NCBI GenBank assembly: GCA_964481885.1
Contig: CAYZUS010000001.1
Location: 62,001-126,000 of the forward strand
Origin: Fen731 sp964481885
GTDB taxonomy: Bacteria; Actinomycetota; Humimicrobiia; Humimicrobiales; Humimicrobiaceae
Direction: 5' to 3'
DNA: 64,000 nt
The notes under the pieces were generated by a model. The model was given only the letters and a program-made list of their open reading frames with translations, was not told the origin of the DNA and ran no database searches. The position numbers and the translations under genes were made by a program. Shown here piece by piece: positions 7,385-16,251 of this stretch. Positions within the stretch are counted from its first letter, which is position 1. The number at the start of each line of letters is the position of its first letter.

Positions 7385-8131
7385 TTATAGTGATTTTATT
7401 TCAGGTATATCTGTAAGGCTCTTTATCTGATTTTCGTTTAATACTATATATTGGCCCTCTTTAATATTACCCAGGACAAAGTCCCCTATCTGTGTTCTCT
7501 TCAAATCAAGGACCTTGTACCCGAGATTCTGGAAAACTTTCCTTAAAATCCTTTTACGCCCCTCAGCGATCTTTATGGTAACCAGAGAATTCCCGCCAGG
7601 AAGATTTTCTGCATTTAATTCTATTACTGAGAGCTCTTTTTCTTCAATGATTATTCCCTGCTTTATCATGTTAATGTCACGTGAGTTTACGGTTCTGTCT
7701 GTTTTAATCTCGTAAACTTTGGGTACCATAAACCTGGGGTGAGTGATCCTGTATGCCAGATCACCGTCATTTGTTAAAATAATCAGTCCTCTCGAATCAC
7801 AGTCAAGTCTTCCTACAGGATAAAGTCTGGCATCCAAGGGTCTCTCTGGCACAATGAGGTCAAGTACGGTTTTTCTGTTAAAATCATCCTTAGCAGTTGA
7901 AAGATAACCGGCAGGTTTATTTAAAGCAATTGTAATTGTATTTTCAGGCGATATCCTGTGATTTTCGAATTCTACTATGTCTTCGCTTCCAACCTTAAAA
8001 GAAAGATCCTCCACAACCGTTTTGTTGACCTTTACGGCGCCTTTCAGTATTAAAGCCTCGCTGCTTCTCCTCGAAGCTACACCGCACAAAGACATAAATC
8101 TTGCCAGCCTGATTTTATTTTCAATCATCAT
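7385..8131 (-). CDS. rluB: 23S rRNA pseudouridine synthase, RluB/RsuA family
   Basis: Isomerises a uridine in rRNA. 248 residues from the start chosen. An N-terminal S4 RNA-binding domain (RLARFMSLCGVASRRSSE, about 8-55) precedes the RsuA-type catalytic domain with GRLDCDSRGLIILTNDGD; D110 in GRLD is the catalytic aspartate. The start ATG 8131 (or the next codon, 8128) overlaps the scpB stop; an open frame extends to 8251 but would run 130 nt into scpB. The scpA-scpB-rluB order is widely conserved in Gram-positive bacteria. RluB versus RsuA is judged mainly from this context. Confidence 0.92.
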   Translation of the reverse strand: MMIENKIRLARFMSLCGVASRRSSEALILKGAVKVNKTVVEDLSFKVGSEDIVEFENHRISPENTITIALNKPAGYLSTAKDDFNRKTVLDLIVPERPLDARLYPVGRLDCDSRGLIILTNDGDLAYRITHPRFMVPKVYEIKTDRTVNSRDINMIKQGIIIEEKELSVIELNAENLPGGNSLVTIKIAEGRKRILRKVFQNLGYKVLDLKRTQIGDFVLGNIKEGQYIVLNENQIKSLTDIPEIKSL

Positions 8132-8774
8132 TAAAAGAGGTATTCTTATTGAAAGTTTCTTCAATGTCAAAAAGTTGCGAGCTTTCGTTCTGATTTGGGA
8201 TACTGCCTTCATCAGATACGGTTTGCTCATTGTTTCCATTATCTTCCTCAAAGTCTTTTAGCGGAGGAAGTTCCTCAAGGCTGTTAATGCCAAGCATTTC
8301 AAGCAGCCTCTGAGCCGTCCTGTAAATCTTTGGATTGCCGGGTTCTTTCAGGCGTCCGGCTTCTTTAATCAGCCCCTTATCGATAAGAGTCATAAAAACA
8401 CTGTCTGTTCTTACCCCTCTTATTTCTGCAACCTGTGTCCTTGTCACCGGCTGCTTGTAACAGATTATGGCAAGTGTCTCCAGGGCAGCCTGTGAAAGGT
8501 AAGCATGAATATTTGATTTGACAAAATCTGCAAGCACATCTCTTAAGGCCGGGTTTGAGTAAAATCTGTACCCTCCACCAATATTTCTTAATACAAATCC
8601 CCTGTTTTTATCCAAATACTCGCTTGTCAGGCTTTTAATAATTTCTTCAACCTGTTTTTCCGGTATTTCCAAAGCTTCCGCTATTTCTCCGGCATTGACA
8701 GGTGATTCTGAAATAAACAGAATACCTTCTATACATGTTTTATTCCATGCATCATCGTGATGTTTTTCCTTCAT
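8121..8774 (-). CDS. scpB: segregation and condensation protein ScpB
   Basis: Kleisin-associated subunit of the SMC-ScpAB condensin that organises and segregates the chromosome. 217 residues with tandem winged-helix regions: CIEGILFISESPVNAGEIAEAL in the first, LSQAALETLAIICYKQPVTRTQVAEIRGV in the second, the latter being the most conserved ScpB segment. The last 45 residues are acidic and probably disordered. ATG start. Lies 32 nt after scpA and overlaps rluB. No smc gene is in this window. Confidence 0.95.
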   Translation of the reverse strand: MKEKHHDDAWNKTCIEGILFISESPVNAGEIAEALEIPEKQVEEIIKSLTSEYLDKNRGFVLRNIGGGYRFYSNPALRDVLADFVKSNIHAYLSQAALETLAIICYKQPVTRTQVAEIRGVRTDSVFMTLIDKGLIKEAGRLKEPGNPKIYRTAQRLLEMLGINSLEELPPLKDFEEDNGNNEQTVSDEGSIPNQNESSQLFDIEETFNKNTSFNDD

Positions 8775-8806
8775 ATCAACCCTTTTTATAAGCAGTTTTT
8801 TATAGC

Positions 8807-9544
8807 CTATGTCAGTTTTTTTATTACAATATCTCCGAAGCTTTCGAACTGTATAAGGTCAATAATTTCGCTCTTATAAAGTTCTAAAATTGATAAAAAG
8901 CATATGATTTTATCAACCAGAAGGACGTATTTGCTAGTCACTGCCTTAAAAGACAGCTCCCCTTTTACTGACACCATCTCATGTATCCTTTTCATTTCAT
9001 CAACTATTGTTATTGTTGAATCATCCAGGTAAACCTGGGAAAGGTCAATGAGAAAATCCTCTTTTTTCAATAAAACAGATGCCAGGTAATTTAAGTTGTC
9101 CAGCTTAAGGTTCTTTAGCAGATCAGGAAGCAGCTCTATAAATTCTTTTTCAATTGGGGCCTCCCTGACAAAATAAAAAGCTTCAAATTCTCTTAGCTTG
9201 GCCAGATACCGGGAAGCCTTTCCAAATGCTTTGAACTGTCTTTCCCTTTCAAGCAGAACTTCTCTGTCAACAGTAGCAGTATCTTCATCATCCTTGTCGC
9301 GATTCTGAGAAGGAATTATGGAATTGGACTTGATTTCAAGCAGAATTGCAGCTATATATAAAAAACTCGAAAGAGTATCCAGCAGCACTTCCTTTTGAAA
9401 ACCTATATATTCCAAAAAATCTGAAATAATATCGCTTAACCTGATCTGGTAAATATCTACTTTTCTTTTTCTGACCAGATCCAAAAGAACATGTGCCGGT
9501 CCCCTGAAATCTTCAAATTGTACCTGATAGTGACCATTTTCCAC
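8807..9544 (-). CDS. scpA: segregation and condensation protein ScpA (kleisin)
   Basis: Kleisin subunit bridging SMC heads. 245 residues: the N-terminal part FEDFRGPAHVLLDLVRKRKVDIYQIRLSDI is the typical ScpA opening (FxGPLxLLLxLI), and the C-terminal winged helix ends with LELYKSEIIDLIQFESFGDI. The start is GTG 9544, five nt after the trpS stop, with only a weak Shine-Dalgarno, which suggests coupling to trpS. In the canonical FxGPL motif the Leu is replaced by Ala-His here (GPAHVLLDL). Confidence 0.93.
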   Translation of the reverse strand: MENGHYQVQFEDFRGPAHVLLDLVRKRKVDIYQIRLSDIISDFLEYIGFQKEVLLDTLSSFLYIAAILLEIKSNSIIPSQNRDKDDEDTATVDREVLLERERQFKAFGKASRYLAKLREFEAFYFVREAPIEKEFIELLPDLLKNLKLDNLNYLASVLLKKEDFLIDLSQVYLDDSTITIVDEMKRIHEMVSVKGELSFKAVTSKYVLLVDKIICFLSILELYKSEIIDLIQFESFGDIVIKKLT

Positions 9545-9549
9545 AGTTT

Positions 9550-10533
9550 TTAATCAATTCCCATTTTTTTTCTTACTTCTGATATTGTGGTGCCTGCTAT
9601 TGCCCTGGCATTTTTTGCACCGGACTCCAGAATATCATAAATGTACTTTAAATCTTTCTGCAGCAGATTTCTTTTCTCCTGAAAATCTGCAAGGGATTCA
9701 AATATTGCTGAAGATATCTCATCCTTACAGGCGGTACATCCAATAAGGCCCTTTTTGCATCTTTCTTCTATTTCTTTTACTTCATGTTCGTCTTTATATA
9801 TCTTGTAAAATGAAAATACATTACATATTTTGGGGTTACCGGGGTCCGTCAGATGGACCCTCTGTGGATCAGTTACCATCTGCCTGACTTTCTTTTTTAT
9901 AGTGGCTGCATCATCAGAGAGAAAAATTGCATTACCATAGCTTTTAGACATCTTTCTTCCGTCAGTTCCACAAACCCGAGTAGCTTTTGAGAGCAGCTCT
10001 GCAGGTTCCTTGAAATAATTGCCATAAAGAAAATTAAACCTCCTGGCAATCTCCCTTGTTATTTCAAGATGAGGCAGCTGATCCTCCCCTACGGGAATTA
10101 TATCAGCATTTACAATCAGGATATCAGCAGCCATAAGCACCGGATATGACAAAAAACCTAAAGTAGAAAGGTCTTTGGCTTTTATCTGCTTTATCTGTTC
10201 TTTATATGTGGGACATCTTTCAAGCCAGGATACAGGTGTTATCATTGACAAGTAAAGGTATAACTCTGCAATCTCAGGAACATCTGACTGCCTGTAAAGA
10301 TTTGTAAGTGACGGGTCCACTCCAAGAGCAACAAGGTCAATAACACACTCTATCAGATTTGACTTGATGTCTTTTGGGTCCTGGTATTCTGTAGAAAGCG
10401 CATGCCAGTCAACAAGGAAAAAGAAATTCTCAAATTCCTGCTGATGTTTTATCATGTTTTTTATATTGCCATGAAGGTGCCCCAGGTGCAGCTTGCCGGT
10501 GGGCCTGAAACCTGTCAGCATAATCTTTTTCAT
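9550..10533 (-). CDS. trpS: tryptophanyl-tRNA synthetase
   Basis: Class I synthetase charging tRNA-Trp. 327 residues, usual length. The HIGH-type motif is PTGKLHLGHLHGN at 11-23 and KMSKS is at 194-198; VGEDQLPHLEITREIARRFN is the typical TrpRS segment. ATG start with AAGGAG upstream, although the spacing is long at about 10 nt and the site lies in a small AGGAG/CTCCT palindrome. First gene visible after the N gap at 10595, so its promoter may be in the missing sequence. Confidence 0.97.
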   Translation of the reverse strand: MKKIMLTGFRPTGKLHLGHLHGNIKNMIKHQQEFENFFFLVDWHALSTEYQDPKDIKSNLIECVIDLVALGVDPSLTNLYRQSDVPEIAELYLYLSMITPVSWLERCPTYKEQIKQIKAKDLSTLGFLSYPVLMAADILIVNADIIPVGEDQLPHLEITREIARRFNFLYGNYFKEPAELLSKATRVCGTDGRKMSKSYGNAIFLSDDAATIKKKVRQMVTDPQRVHLTDPGNPKICNVFSFYKIYKDEHEVKEIEERCKKGLIGCTACKDEISSAIFESLADFQEKRNLLQKDLKYIYDILESGAKNARAIAGTTISEVRKKMGID

Positions 10534-10594
10534 ATCAGGAGTTCTCCTTACAAGTTCTAATTTTTTACATTATTTGTCTGTGGTTTATATTTAT

Positions 10595-10694
10595 NNNNNN
10601 NNNNNNNNNNNNNNNNNNNNNNNNNNNNNNNNNNNNNNNNNNNNNNNNNNNNNNNNNNNNNNNNNNNNNNNNNNNNNNNNNNNNNNNNNNNNNN
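10595..10694. other. assembly gap of 100 Ns
   Basis: Exactly 100 Ns, the usual placeholder for a gap of unknown length. It lies between trpS and xerD, so regulatory sequence or a small gene may be missing here. Confidence 0.99.
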
Positions 10695-10772
10695 AACACA
10701 AAAATTCCTTTTTTAAATTTTATAATTTGAAAACATACCTTATCAAAAAGAAATAAAAATGCAATCCTGCAA

Positions 10773-11672
10773 TCAGGATTTTTCCCTCGGGTGATGTTTA
10801 AAGTAGGATTGTTTTATATGTCTCTTGTCTAAGTTTGTATAGATTTCAGTTGTTGAAATGCTTGAATGCCCTAAAAGTTCCTGGACAACCCTTAGGTCTG
10901 CGCCCTCTTCAAGCAGATGTGTTGCAAAACTGTGCCTGAAAATATGCGGATAGAGATTTTTATCAATATTTTGTTTTTTTGCATATTTTTTAAGGATTTT
11001 CCAGAAGCCCTGCCGTGAAATTCCGCCACCCCTGTTGTTTAAAAAAACATAATCATTCTTTATTTCTCTTTCAATGTTGCTGCGTGAAGAGTCAAGGTAT
11101 CTTACAAGAAAATTTTTTGCAGTTTCACCAACAGGCGCTATGCGCTCCTTGCTGCCCTTTCCGATGAACCTGATAAGGCCTTCTTCGATATCAATATCAT
11201 TTAATCTTAAGTTAGTTATTTCGCTTACCCTCATTCCGCAGGAATAAAGCAGCTCAAACATAGTCCTGTCCCTGAGTTCAAGGTAAGTGGAACAGGCAAT
11301 ATTATCCAAAAATCTCACAGTTTCAGCCTGGTTAAGTATTTCCAGATCTTTTCGGGGCATTTTCGGATTTTTTATATGGCTGAAAGGACTTTTTTGGATT
11401 TTATCACTTCTTGCAAGATACCTGTAAAAGCTCCTGATGGATGAAAGAATTCGTGAGACCGATCTGTCAGACTGGGTCTTATACAGGTTCTCCAGAAAAT
11501 TAAGAATGTCACTATTGCTTATTTCCTGTAAATCGCTGATATTGTTCTGCTCCAAAAACGAAACAAGCTTTACAAGGTCCCTCTTATACGAATCAATGGT
11601 ATTTAAAGATAAAAGTCTTTCGAATCTTAGATAATCAATATAGTTTTTGATATATTCATTTATTTTGTTCAT
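10773..11672 (-). CDS. xerD: site-specific tyrosine recombinase XerD
   Basis: Resolves chromosome dimers at dif during division. 299 residues with an N-terminal SAM-like core-binding domain (5-90) and a C-terminal catalytic domain. All active-site residues are visible: R148 (SCGMRVSEI), K172 (GKGSKER), H243 and R246 (HIFRHSFATHLL), H269 (LLGHSSISTT) and nucleophile Y278 (EIYTN). The tail YFKHHPR is typical of XerC/D. ATG start inside the nudF 3' end (17-nt overlap). The nudF-xerD pairing is an actinobacterial hallmark and argues for the housekeeping recombinase, not a phage integrase. Confidence 0.95.
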   Translation of the reverse strand: MNKINEYIKNYIDYLRFERLLSLNTIDSYKRDLVKLVSFLEQNNISDLQEISNSDILNFLENLYKTQSDRSVSRILSSIRSFYRYLARSDKIQKSPFSHIKNPKMPRKDLEILNQAETVRFLDNIACSTYLELRDRTMFELLYSCGMRVSEITNLRLNDIDIEEGLIRFIGKGSKERIAPVGETAKNFLVRYLDSSRSNIEREIKNDYVFLNNRGGGISRQGFWKILKKYAKKQNIDKNLYPHIFRHSFATHLLEEGADLRVVQELLGHSSISTTEIYTNLDKRHIKQSYFKHHPREKS

Positions 11673-12219
11673 TTTTTTTCTTTAAAAGATAATCCCTGGC
11701 AAGCATTATCCCAATTATACTTTTGGCATCGCTGATGTCCCCGTTTTCTATCATTTTAAGGCATTCACTGATTTTGGCTTTAAAAACAGAAAGGAATTCA
11801 TCATGGTCAGGCTTGTTTTCTTTTTCTTCAAAATCTGTAGCGATAAAAATATCCATTTTTTCATCAGAAAAACCGGGAGAAGTGTAAATTGTTGCAAGGT
11901 GCGCGAGTTTTCCGTTTACTACGCCGGCTTCTTCATGAAGTTCTCTCTCTGCGCACTCAAGAGCTGGCTCGCCGCTGTCGAGTTTGCCGGCAGGGATTTC
12001 AATAAGGATTTTTTCAATGGGGTAACGGTATTGCTTTACAAGTATAATTTCATCTTTGTCATTTACCGGAACAACTGCAACGGCACCAGGGTGGACGACC
12101 TTTTCCCTTGTGGCAGTAATGCCATTAGGCAGTTCCACTATATCGTGAAACAGGGTCAAAATTTGTCCTTTAAAAATCTGCTGTGAACTGACTTTTTTTT
12201 CAAATAAATTATCTTCCAT
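11656..12219 (-). CDS. nudF: ADP-ribose pyrophosphatase, Nudix family
   Basis: Hydrolyses ADP-ribose to AMP and ribose-5-phosphate. 187 residues. A complete Nudix box spans G78 to V100 (GX5EX7REUXEEXGU, with RELHEEAGV). HPGAVAVVPV upstream and the proline after the box are as in ADPRases (YTSPGFSDE). ATG start with AAAGG 5 nt upstream. Overlaps xerD. The 192 nt before it contain no clear promoter or gene. Confidence 0.92.
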   Translation of the reverse strand: MEDNLFEKKVSSQQIFKGQILTLFHDIVELPNGITATREKVVHPGAVAVVPVNDKDEIILVKQYRYPIEKILIEIPAGKLDSGEPALECAERELHEEAGVVNGKLAHLATIYTSPGFSDEKMDIFIATDFEEKENKPDHDEFLSVFKAKISECLKMIENGDISDAKSIIGIMLARDYLLKKKNEQNK

Positions 12220-12411
12220 GCTGCCTTTCAGAATTTATATTAAATATCAAAATTATTGTTATTAGTATTGTTAAATTGATGTTTGTTTATTATTAAATCT
12301 GCTCTGGCTTAATAATTAGCAAAAACAGCTAAGGTTAAAAATTTTTAAAGCCAATTTTTAACAATTAATTCAACAAAAATTTAATTATTTATCAAAAACC
12401 ATTTAAGCGTT

Positions 12412-13581
12412 TCACAAGGTACATATTTCAAGGATGAGTCCGGCAAGTTTTTCAAGCTCTGCAACTTTCACATATTCACTGCTGGAATGAACTTTTTCCA
12501 TTCCCGAAGAGAGATCCACAGAGATTTTTCCTTTTGCATTATAAATATTTACGTCACTGCCGCCGCCTGTTGACCTGATGCGTGGCTCTATGCCCATGTT
12601 CCTTAAGGCTCTGCTGGCCATTGCTATCGGCACAGTATCACTTTCAAATTTAAAACCATTGTATTCACGTTCAACTTTTATCTTTAGCTTTGCGCCGTAT
12701 TTTTCTGCTGACCTTATAAATTCTGTTTTAATTTCAGCTGTGAGACTGTCCAGTTTTTCGGGACTCAAGCTTCTTGCTTCGGCTTTTACATAAGTCTTTT
12801 CCGGAATAATATTTGTAGCTGTTCCTCCGCTGATTATGCCAATATTACTTGTACTGCCGCTGTCTATCCTGCCGAATTTTAAGTTTGCAATGGCTTCTGC
12901 TGCGACCTTTATGGAGTTTATACCCCTCTCAGGCTCAATTCCTGCATGGACAGCTTTACCGATAATGGTAAACTCCATGGTATCATGGTAGGGAGCTTCA
13001 TTAAATATTGTACCTATGTCACCTTCACCATCAAATACGAAGCCGTACTTTGCCTTTATTTCCTTTAAATCAAGGTATTTTGCTCCAAGAATGGCTATTT
13101 CTTCCCCAACAGTAAAAATGACATATATACCACACGTTTTAATATTATTTTCTTTTATTACTTCCAGGGCCTCCAGTATTGCAGCAACAGCAACCTTGTC
13201 GTCGCCTCCCAGAATGCAGTTTTTATCAGCATTAAAAATTTTACCATTTTTTATTTCAGGAATTATATCACCCCCCAAAGGAACCGTATCAAGATGCGCG
13301 CCAAAAAAAACCGGAGTTTTTTTGGTTTTATCACTGGAAGGCAAAAAAGCTGTTATATTTCCAGCGTTCCCGCCGATTTTTTCACCTGTATTATCCATTT
13401 TTGCTTTTAAGCCAAGTTTTTCAAGCCTTTTTAACACGTAATCGCCAAGCTCCTTCTCGTTTTTGGAAGGGCTTTTTGTTTTAAGTATTTCCATGAAATC
13501 ATTTAAAAGCCTGTCCCTGTTAACAAGGGACATGAAAATACCTTTATTGTTTTGTTTCTTTTTATTGTTTTTTACTTCCAT
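12412..13581 (-). CDS. M20-family peptidase (PepT-like)
   Basis: Zinc aminopeptidase/tripeptidase-like hydrolase of the M20 clan. 389 residues. Metal ligands are visible: H96 and D98 (GAHLDTVP), D127 (GGDDKVAVAA), catalytic E160/E161 (VGEEIAILG), D184 (FVFDGEGDIG) and a C-terminal His in KVHSSSEYV. The lid domain has HAGIEPERGINSI. It resembles the Firmicute-type PepT-like proteins more than E. coli PepT. The start is uncertain: ATG 13581 is used, while ATG 13533 (MSLVNRDRLL) has AAAGG about 8 nt upstream and would remove a Lys/Asn-rich tail. Substrate unknown. Confidence 0.88.
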   Translation of the reverse strand: MEVKNNKKKQNNKGIFMSLVNRDRLLNDFMEILKTKSPSKNEKELGDYVLKRLEKLGLKAKMDNTGEKIGGNAGNITAFLPSSDKTKKTPVFFGAHLDTVPLGGDIIPEIKNGKIFNADKNCILGGDDKVAVAAILEALEVIKENNIKTCGIYVIFTVGEEIAILGAKYLDLKEIKAKYGFVFDGEGDIGTIFNEAPYHDTMEFTIIGKAVHAGIEPERGINSIKVAAEAIANLKFGRIDSGSTSNIGIISGGTATNIIPEKTYVKAEARSLSPEKLDSLTAEIKTEFIRSAEKYGAKLKIKVEREYNGFKFESDTVPIAMASRALRNMGIEPRIRSTGGGSDVNIYNAKGKISVDLSSGMEKVHSSSEYVKVAELEKLAGLILEICTL

Positions 13582-13639
13582 AATACCGGTGACCTTTTAC
13601 TAATAATGCTGATTATATTATTGATCTTTAAACCCTGGC

Positions 13640-13739
13640 NNNNNNNNNNNNNNNNNNNNNNNNNNNNNNNNNNNNNNNNNNNNNNNNNNNNNNNNNNNNN
13701 NNNNNNNNNNNNNNNNNNNNNNNNNNNNNNNNNNNNNNN
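13640..13739. other. assembly gap of 100 Ns
   Basis: Exactly 100 Ns between the M20 peptidase and the DUF1461 gene. Again intergenic. Confidence 0.99.
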
Positions 13740-13754
13740 TTCTTTATACGATTA

Positions 13755-14450
13755 TCAATTTTTTACTTTTAATTTGGAGTTTGCAAATGCCATGCCTGCA
13801 ATTGCACCGGCAAGCAGAATCCCCGCTGTTATAAGAGAAACCGTAATCAGTTTAAAGAAAAAATCATAAAAGAAACCAAAAGGAAATATGGTAATTATAA
13901 GAGATCCTTCAGGGAATGCCCAGTTCCCCTGAGGAAAGAAGATGTAGTGAAATTTGTCAAACAATGCCCAGAAATTATTTCCAAGAAAGTAAAGCAGTGC
14001 AAAAAGGCAGATAAGGACCACAGTGGAAATCAAAGCTGACAGACTTATGTTTTTTAAGAATTTTTTTGGCTTCTTTTCAATAAGCAGAAGGGTCAGTACA
14101 ACAAAGAGCGCAACGCTGATATAAAAAACTGTCAGTAGTTTTTTAAGCAAAATCCTGACATCATCCAAGTGGCTGACTTCAGTTTCATTGAAAAATTTAA
14201 TATCTCCTTTTAATTCGAAAGCTTCAAAATCTCTTTTATATTTAAAATAATCATAAACATTTTCAGTCAGCAATTTTACATCACTTTTGTCAAGAACTTC
14301 ATATACACCGTTTTTTACAAAAAGACTGTTGTAAAAATTAAAATTGTAAAGATAGTATGCAAGAGGGCTAAAGACTATTATTATCAGTAACAGAATAGCG
14401 TTTACGGCTACTATTGTTTTTTTTACTTTTGGATTTATCAGGCTTTTGAT
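13755..14450 (-). CDS. DUF1461 integral membrane protein with no standard start codon
   Basis: Membrane protein of the DUF1461 (TIGR01906) family; function unknown. About 231 residues with four to five membrane segments: AILLLIIIVFSPLAYYLY first, then NFYNSLFVKNGVYE and EVSHLDDVRILLKKLL, the conserved family segments, and further helices to the C-terminus. The frame is open upstream only to a TAA just before AGGAGC, and contains no ATG, GTG or TTG ahead of the first helix. A strong AAAGGAG (14464-14458) lies 7 nt before an ATC codon, which I take as the start. TTG 14273 would delete the first helix and conserved residues. Either a rare ATC start or a local sequence error explains this. Confidence 0.75.
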   Translation of the reverse strand: MKSLINPKVKKTIVAVNAILLLIIIVFSPLAYYLYNFNFYNSLFVKNGVYEVLDKSDVKLLTENVYDYFKYKRDFEAFELKGDIKFFNETEVSHLDDVRILLKKLLTVFYISVALFVVLTLLLIEKKPKKFLKNISLSALISTVVLICLFALLYFLGNNFWALFDKFHYIFFPQGNWAFPEGSLIITIFPFGFFYDFFFKLITVSLITAGILLAGAIAGMAFANSKLKVKN

Positions 14451-14610
14451 ATTTGCGCTCCTTTATAAATATCTTTTATATTTTTATATTTTTACTATTT
14501 ACTCTGGCAGTTGCCAATTAAAAGATTAATGCTAAGGTATTTCCTCCAAGCACCGTGTTTTTTAAAACCGCCTTCTATAACATTCTATATTACAGTTTAA
14601 GTCAATCTTT

Positions 14611-16239
14611 TTATATCTGTCTGGTACTCCTTAAATTTGAATAATTTATTGCAGCTGAAATAAATTCCCTGAACAACGGATGCGGCCTGTTGGGCCTGGA
14701 CTTAAATTCCGGATGAAACTGGCAACCAACAAACCATGGGTGGTCCTTTAATTCTACTATTTCAACAAGATTTTTTTCCATATATACTCCCGATACTGCC
14801 ATACCGGCGTTTTCAAGTTCTTTTTTATATTTGTTATTCAGCTCGTATCTGTGCCTGTGCCTTTCATTTATTAATTCCTCCTTATAAGCATTAAATGCAA
14901 GAGTATTGCCAATAACTTTACAAGGATAGCTTCCAAGGCGCATGGTTCCTCCCAGTTCATTTACATTCTTCTGGTCAGGCATCAAATCAATTACGGGGTA
15001 TGGTGTTTTTTCATCAAATTCAGAACTGTTTGCGCCAGCCAGCCCAAGTACATTCCTGCTGTATTCAATAACTGCGCACTGCATGCCCAGACAAATGCCA
15101 AAATACGGTATTTTGTTTTCTCTTACATACTTTACTGCATTTATTTTCCCGTTTATTCCTCTTAACCCAAAACCTCCGGGAACAAGCACTCCGTCTACAT
15201 CAGAAAACAGGCTGTCCCAATTGTTGTTATCATCAAGTTCTTCCGCGTTTATCCATTTAATATCAATATTTTTACCGAAATAATATCCTCCATGGTTTAA
15301 TGATTCGACTATGCTTATGTATGAATCCTTGAGGTTGGTATATTTGCCAACCATTCCGATTTTAATTGTTCCATCAAGATTATTTATTGTATTTACCAGA
15401 TTTTTCCATTCCCGAATATCAGAAACCTTGTACTTAAGGTTTAACTTATACATGGCTATTGAATCAAGTCCTTCTTTCTGAAGGTTTATCGGAACTTCAT
15501 AGAGATGTTTGACATTTATGGCATCTACGATTGCTTCCTGTTCTATATCGCAAAAAAGGCTTATCTTTGCTTTCAAATCTTCTTCGAGTTTTATTTCGCT
15601 TCTGCATATAATAATATCCGGCTGAATACCTATACTTCTCAGCTCCTTGACGCTGTGTTGTGTCGGTTTTGTCTTTAGCTCACCGGAGGTCTTTAAAAAT
15701 GGCACATATGTGACGTGGATATAAAGGACATTTTCCTTGCCAATATCTTTTTTAAACTGGCGTATTGCCTCGAGAAAAGGCAGGCTTTCAATATCTCCGA
15801 CAGTTCCGCCTATTTCTGTTATAATCACATCTACTTTTTTAATCTCCAGGGTTTTCTTTATGCAGTCTTTTATTTCATCAGTTACGTGAGGAATCACCTG
15901 GACAGTGTCGCCTAAAAAATCGCCGCGCCTTTCTCTGTCGATAACATTCTTGTATACTTTACCGCTTGTAAAATTGTTAAATTTGGAGAGGTTTTCGTCT
16001 ATGAACCTTTCGTAATGACCAAGATCCAAATCGGTTTCCCCTCCGTCATCGGTAACAAAAACTTCACCGTGCTGGAAAGGATTCATTGTGCCCGGGTCGA
16101 TATTTATGTAAGGGTCAAGCTTTTGTATGGATACTGAAAAGCCCCTGGATTTTAAAAGCCTTCCAAGAGATGCTGCACATATGCCCTTGCCCAAAGAAGA
16201 CAGAACTCCCCCGGTTATAAAAATAAATTTTGTCTGCAT
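14611..16239 (-). CDS. pyrG: CTP synthase
   Basis: Makes CTP from UTP using glutamine or ammonia. 542 residues. The N-terminal synthetase domain opens with FITGGVLSSLGKGICAASLG and has DPYINIDPGTMNP; the C-terminal class I glutamine amidotransferase domain has GICLGMQC (nucleophile Cys) and HPEFKSRPNRPHPLF with the catalytic His and Glu. ATG start, 12 nt after recN. Its 3' side is an open 160-nt spacer before DUF1461 with no clear terminator. Confidence 0.98.
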   Translation of the reverse strand: MQTKFIFITGGVLSSLGKGICAASLGRLLKSRGFSVSIQKLDPYINIDPGTMNPFQHGEVFVTDDGGETDLDLGHYERFIDENLSKFNNFTSGKVYKNVIDRERRGDFLGDTVQVIPHVTDEIKDCIKKTLEIKKVDVIITEIGGTVGDIESLPFLEAIRQFKKDIGKENVLYIHVTYVPFLKTSGELKTKPTQHSVKELRSIGIQPDIIICRSEIKLEEDLKAKISLFCDIEQEAIVDAINVKHLYEVPINLQKEGLDSIAMYKLNLKYKVSDIREWKNLVNTINNLDGTIKIGMVGKYTNLKDSYISIVESLNHGGYYFGKNIDIKWINAEELDDNNNWDSLFSDVDGVLVPGGFGLRGINGKINAVKYVRENKIPYFGICLGMQCAVIEYSRNVLGLAGANSSEFDEKTPYPVIDLMPDQKNVNELGGTMRLGSYPCKVIGNTLAFNAYKEELINERHRHRYELNNKYKKELENAGMAVSGVYMEKNLVEIVELKDHPWFVGCQFHPEFKSRPNRPHPLFREFISAAINYSNLRSTRQI

Positions 16240-16251
16240 TTTTTCCTTTCC

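Noticed and set aside
10773..11672. Phage or transposon integrase for the tyrosine recombinase.
   Set aside because: The nudF neighbour, typical XerD tail and absence of phage genes or att-like repeats fit housekeeping XerD.
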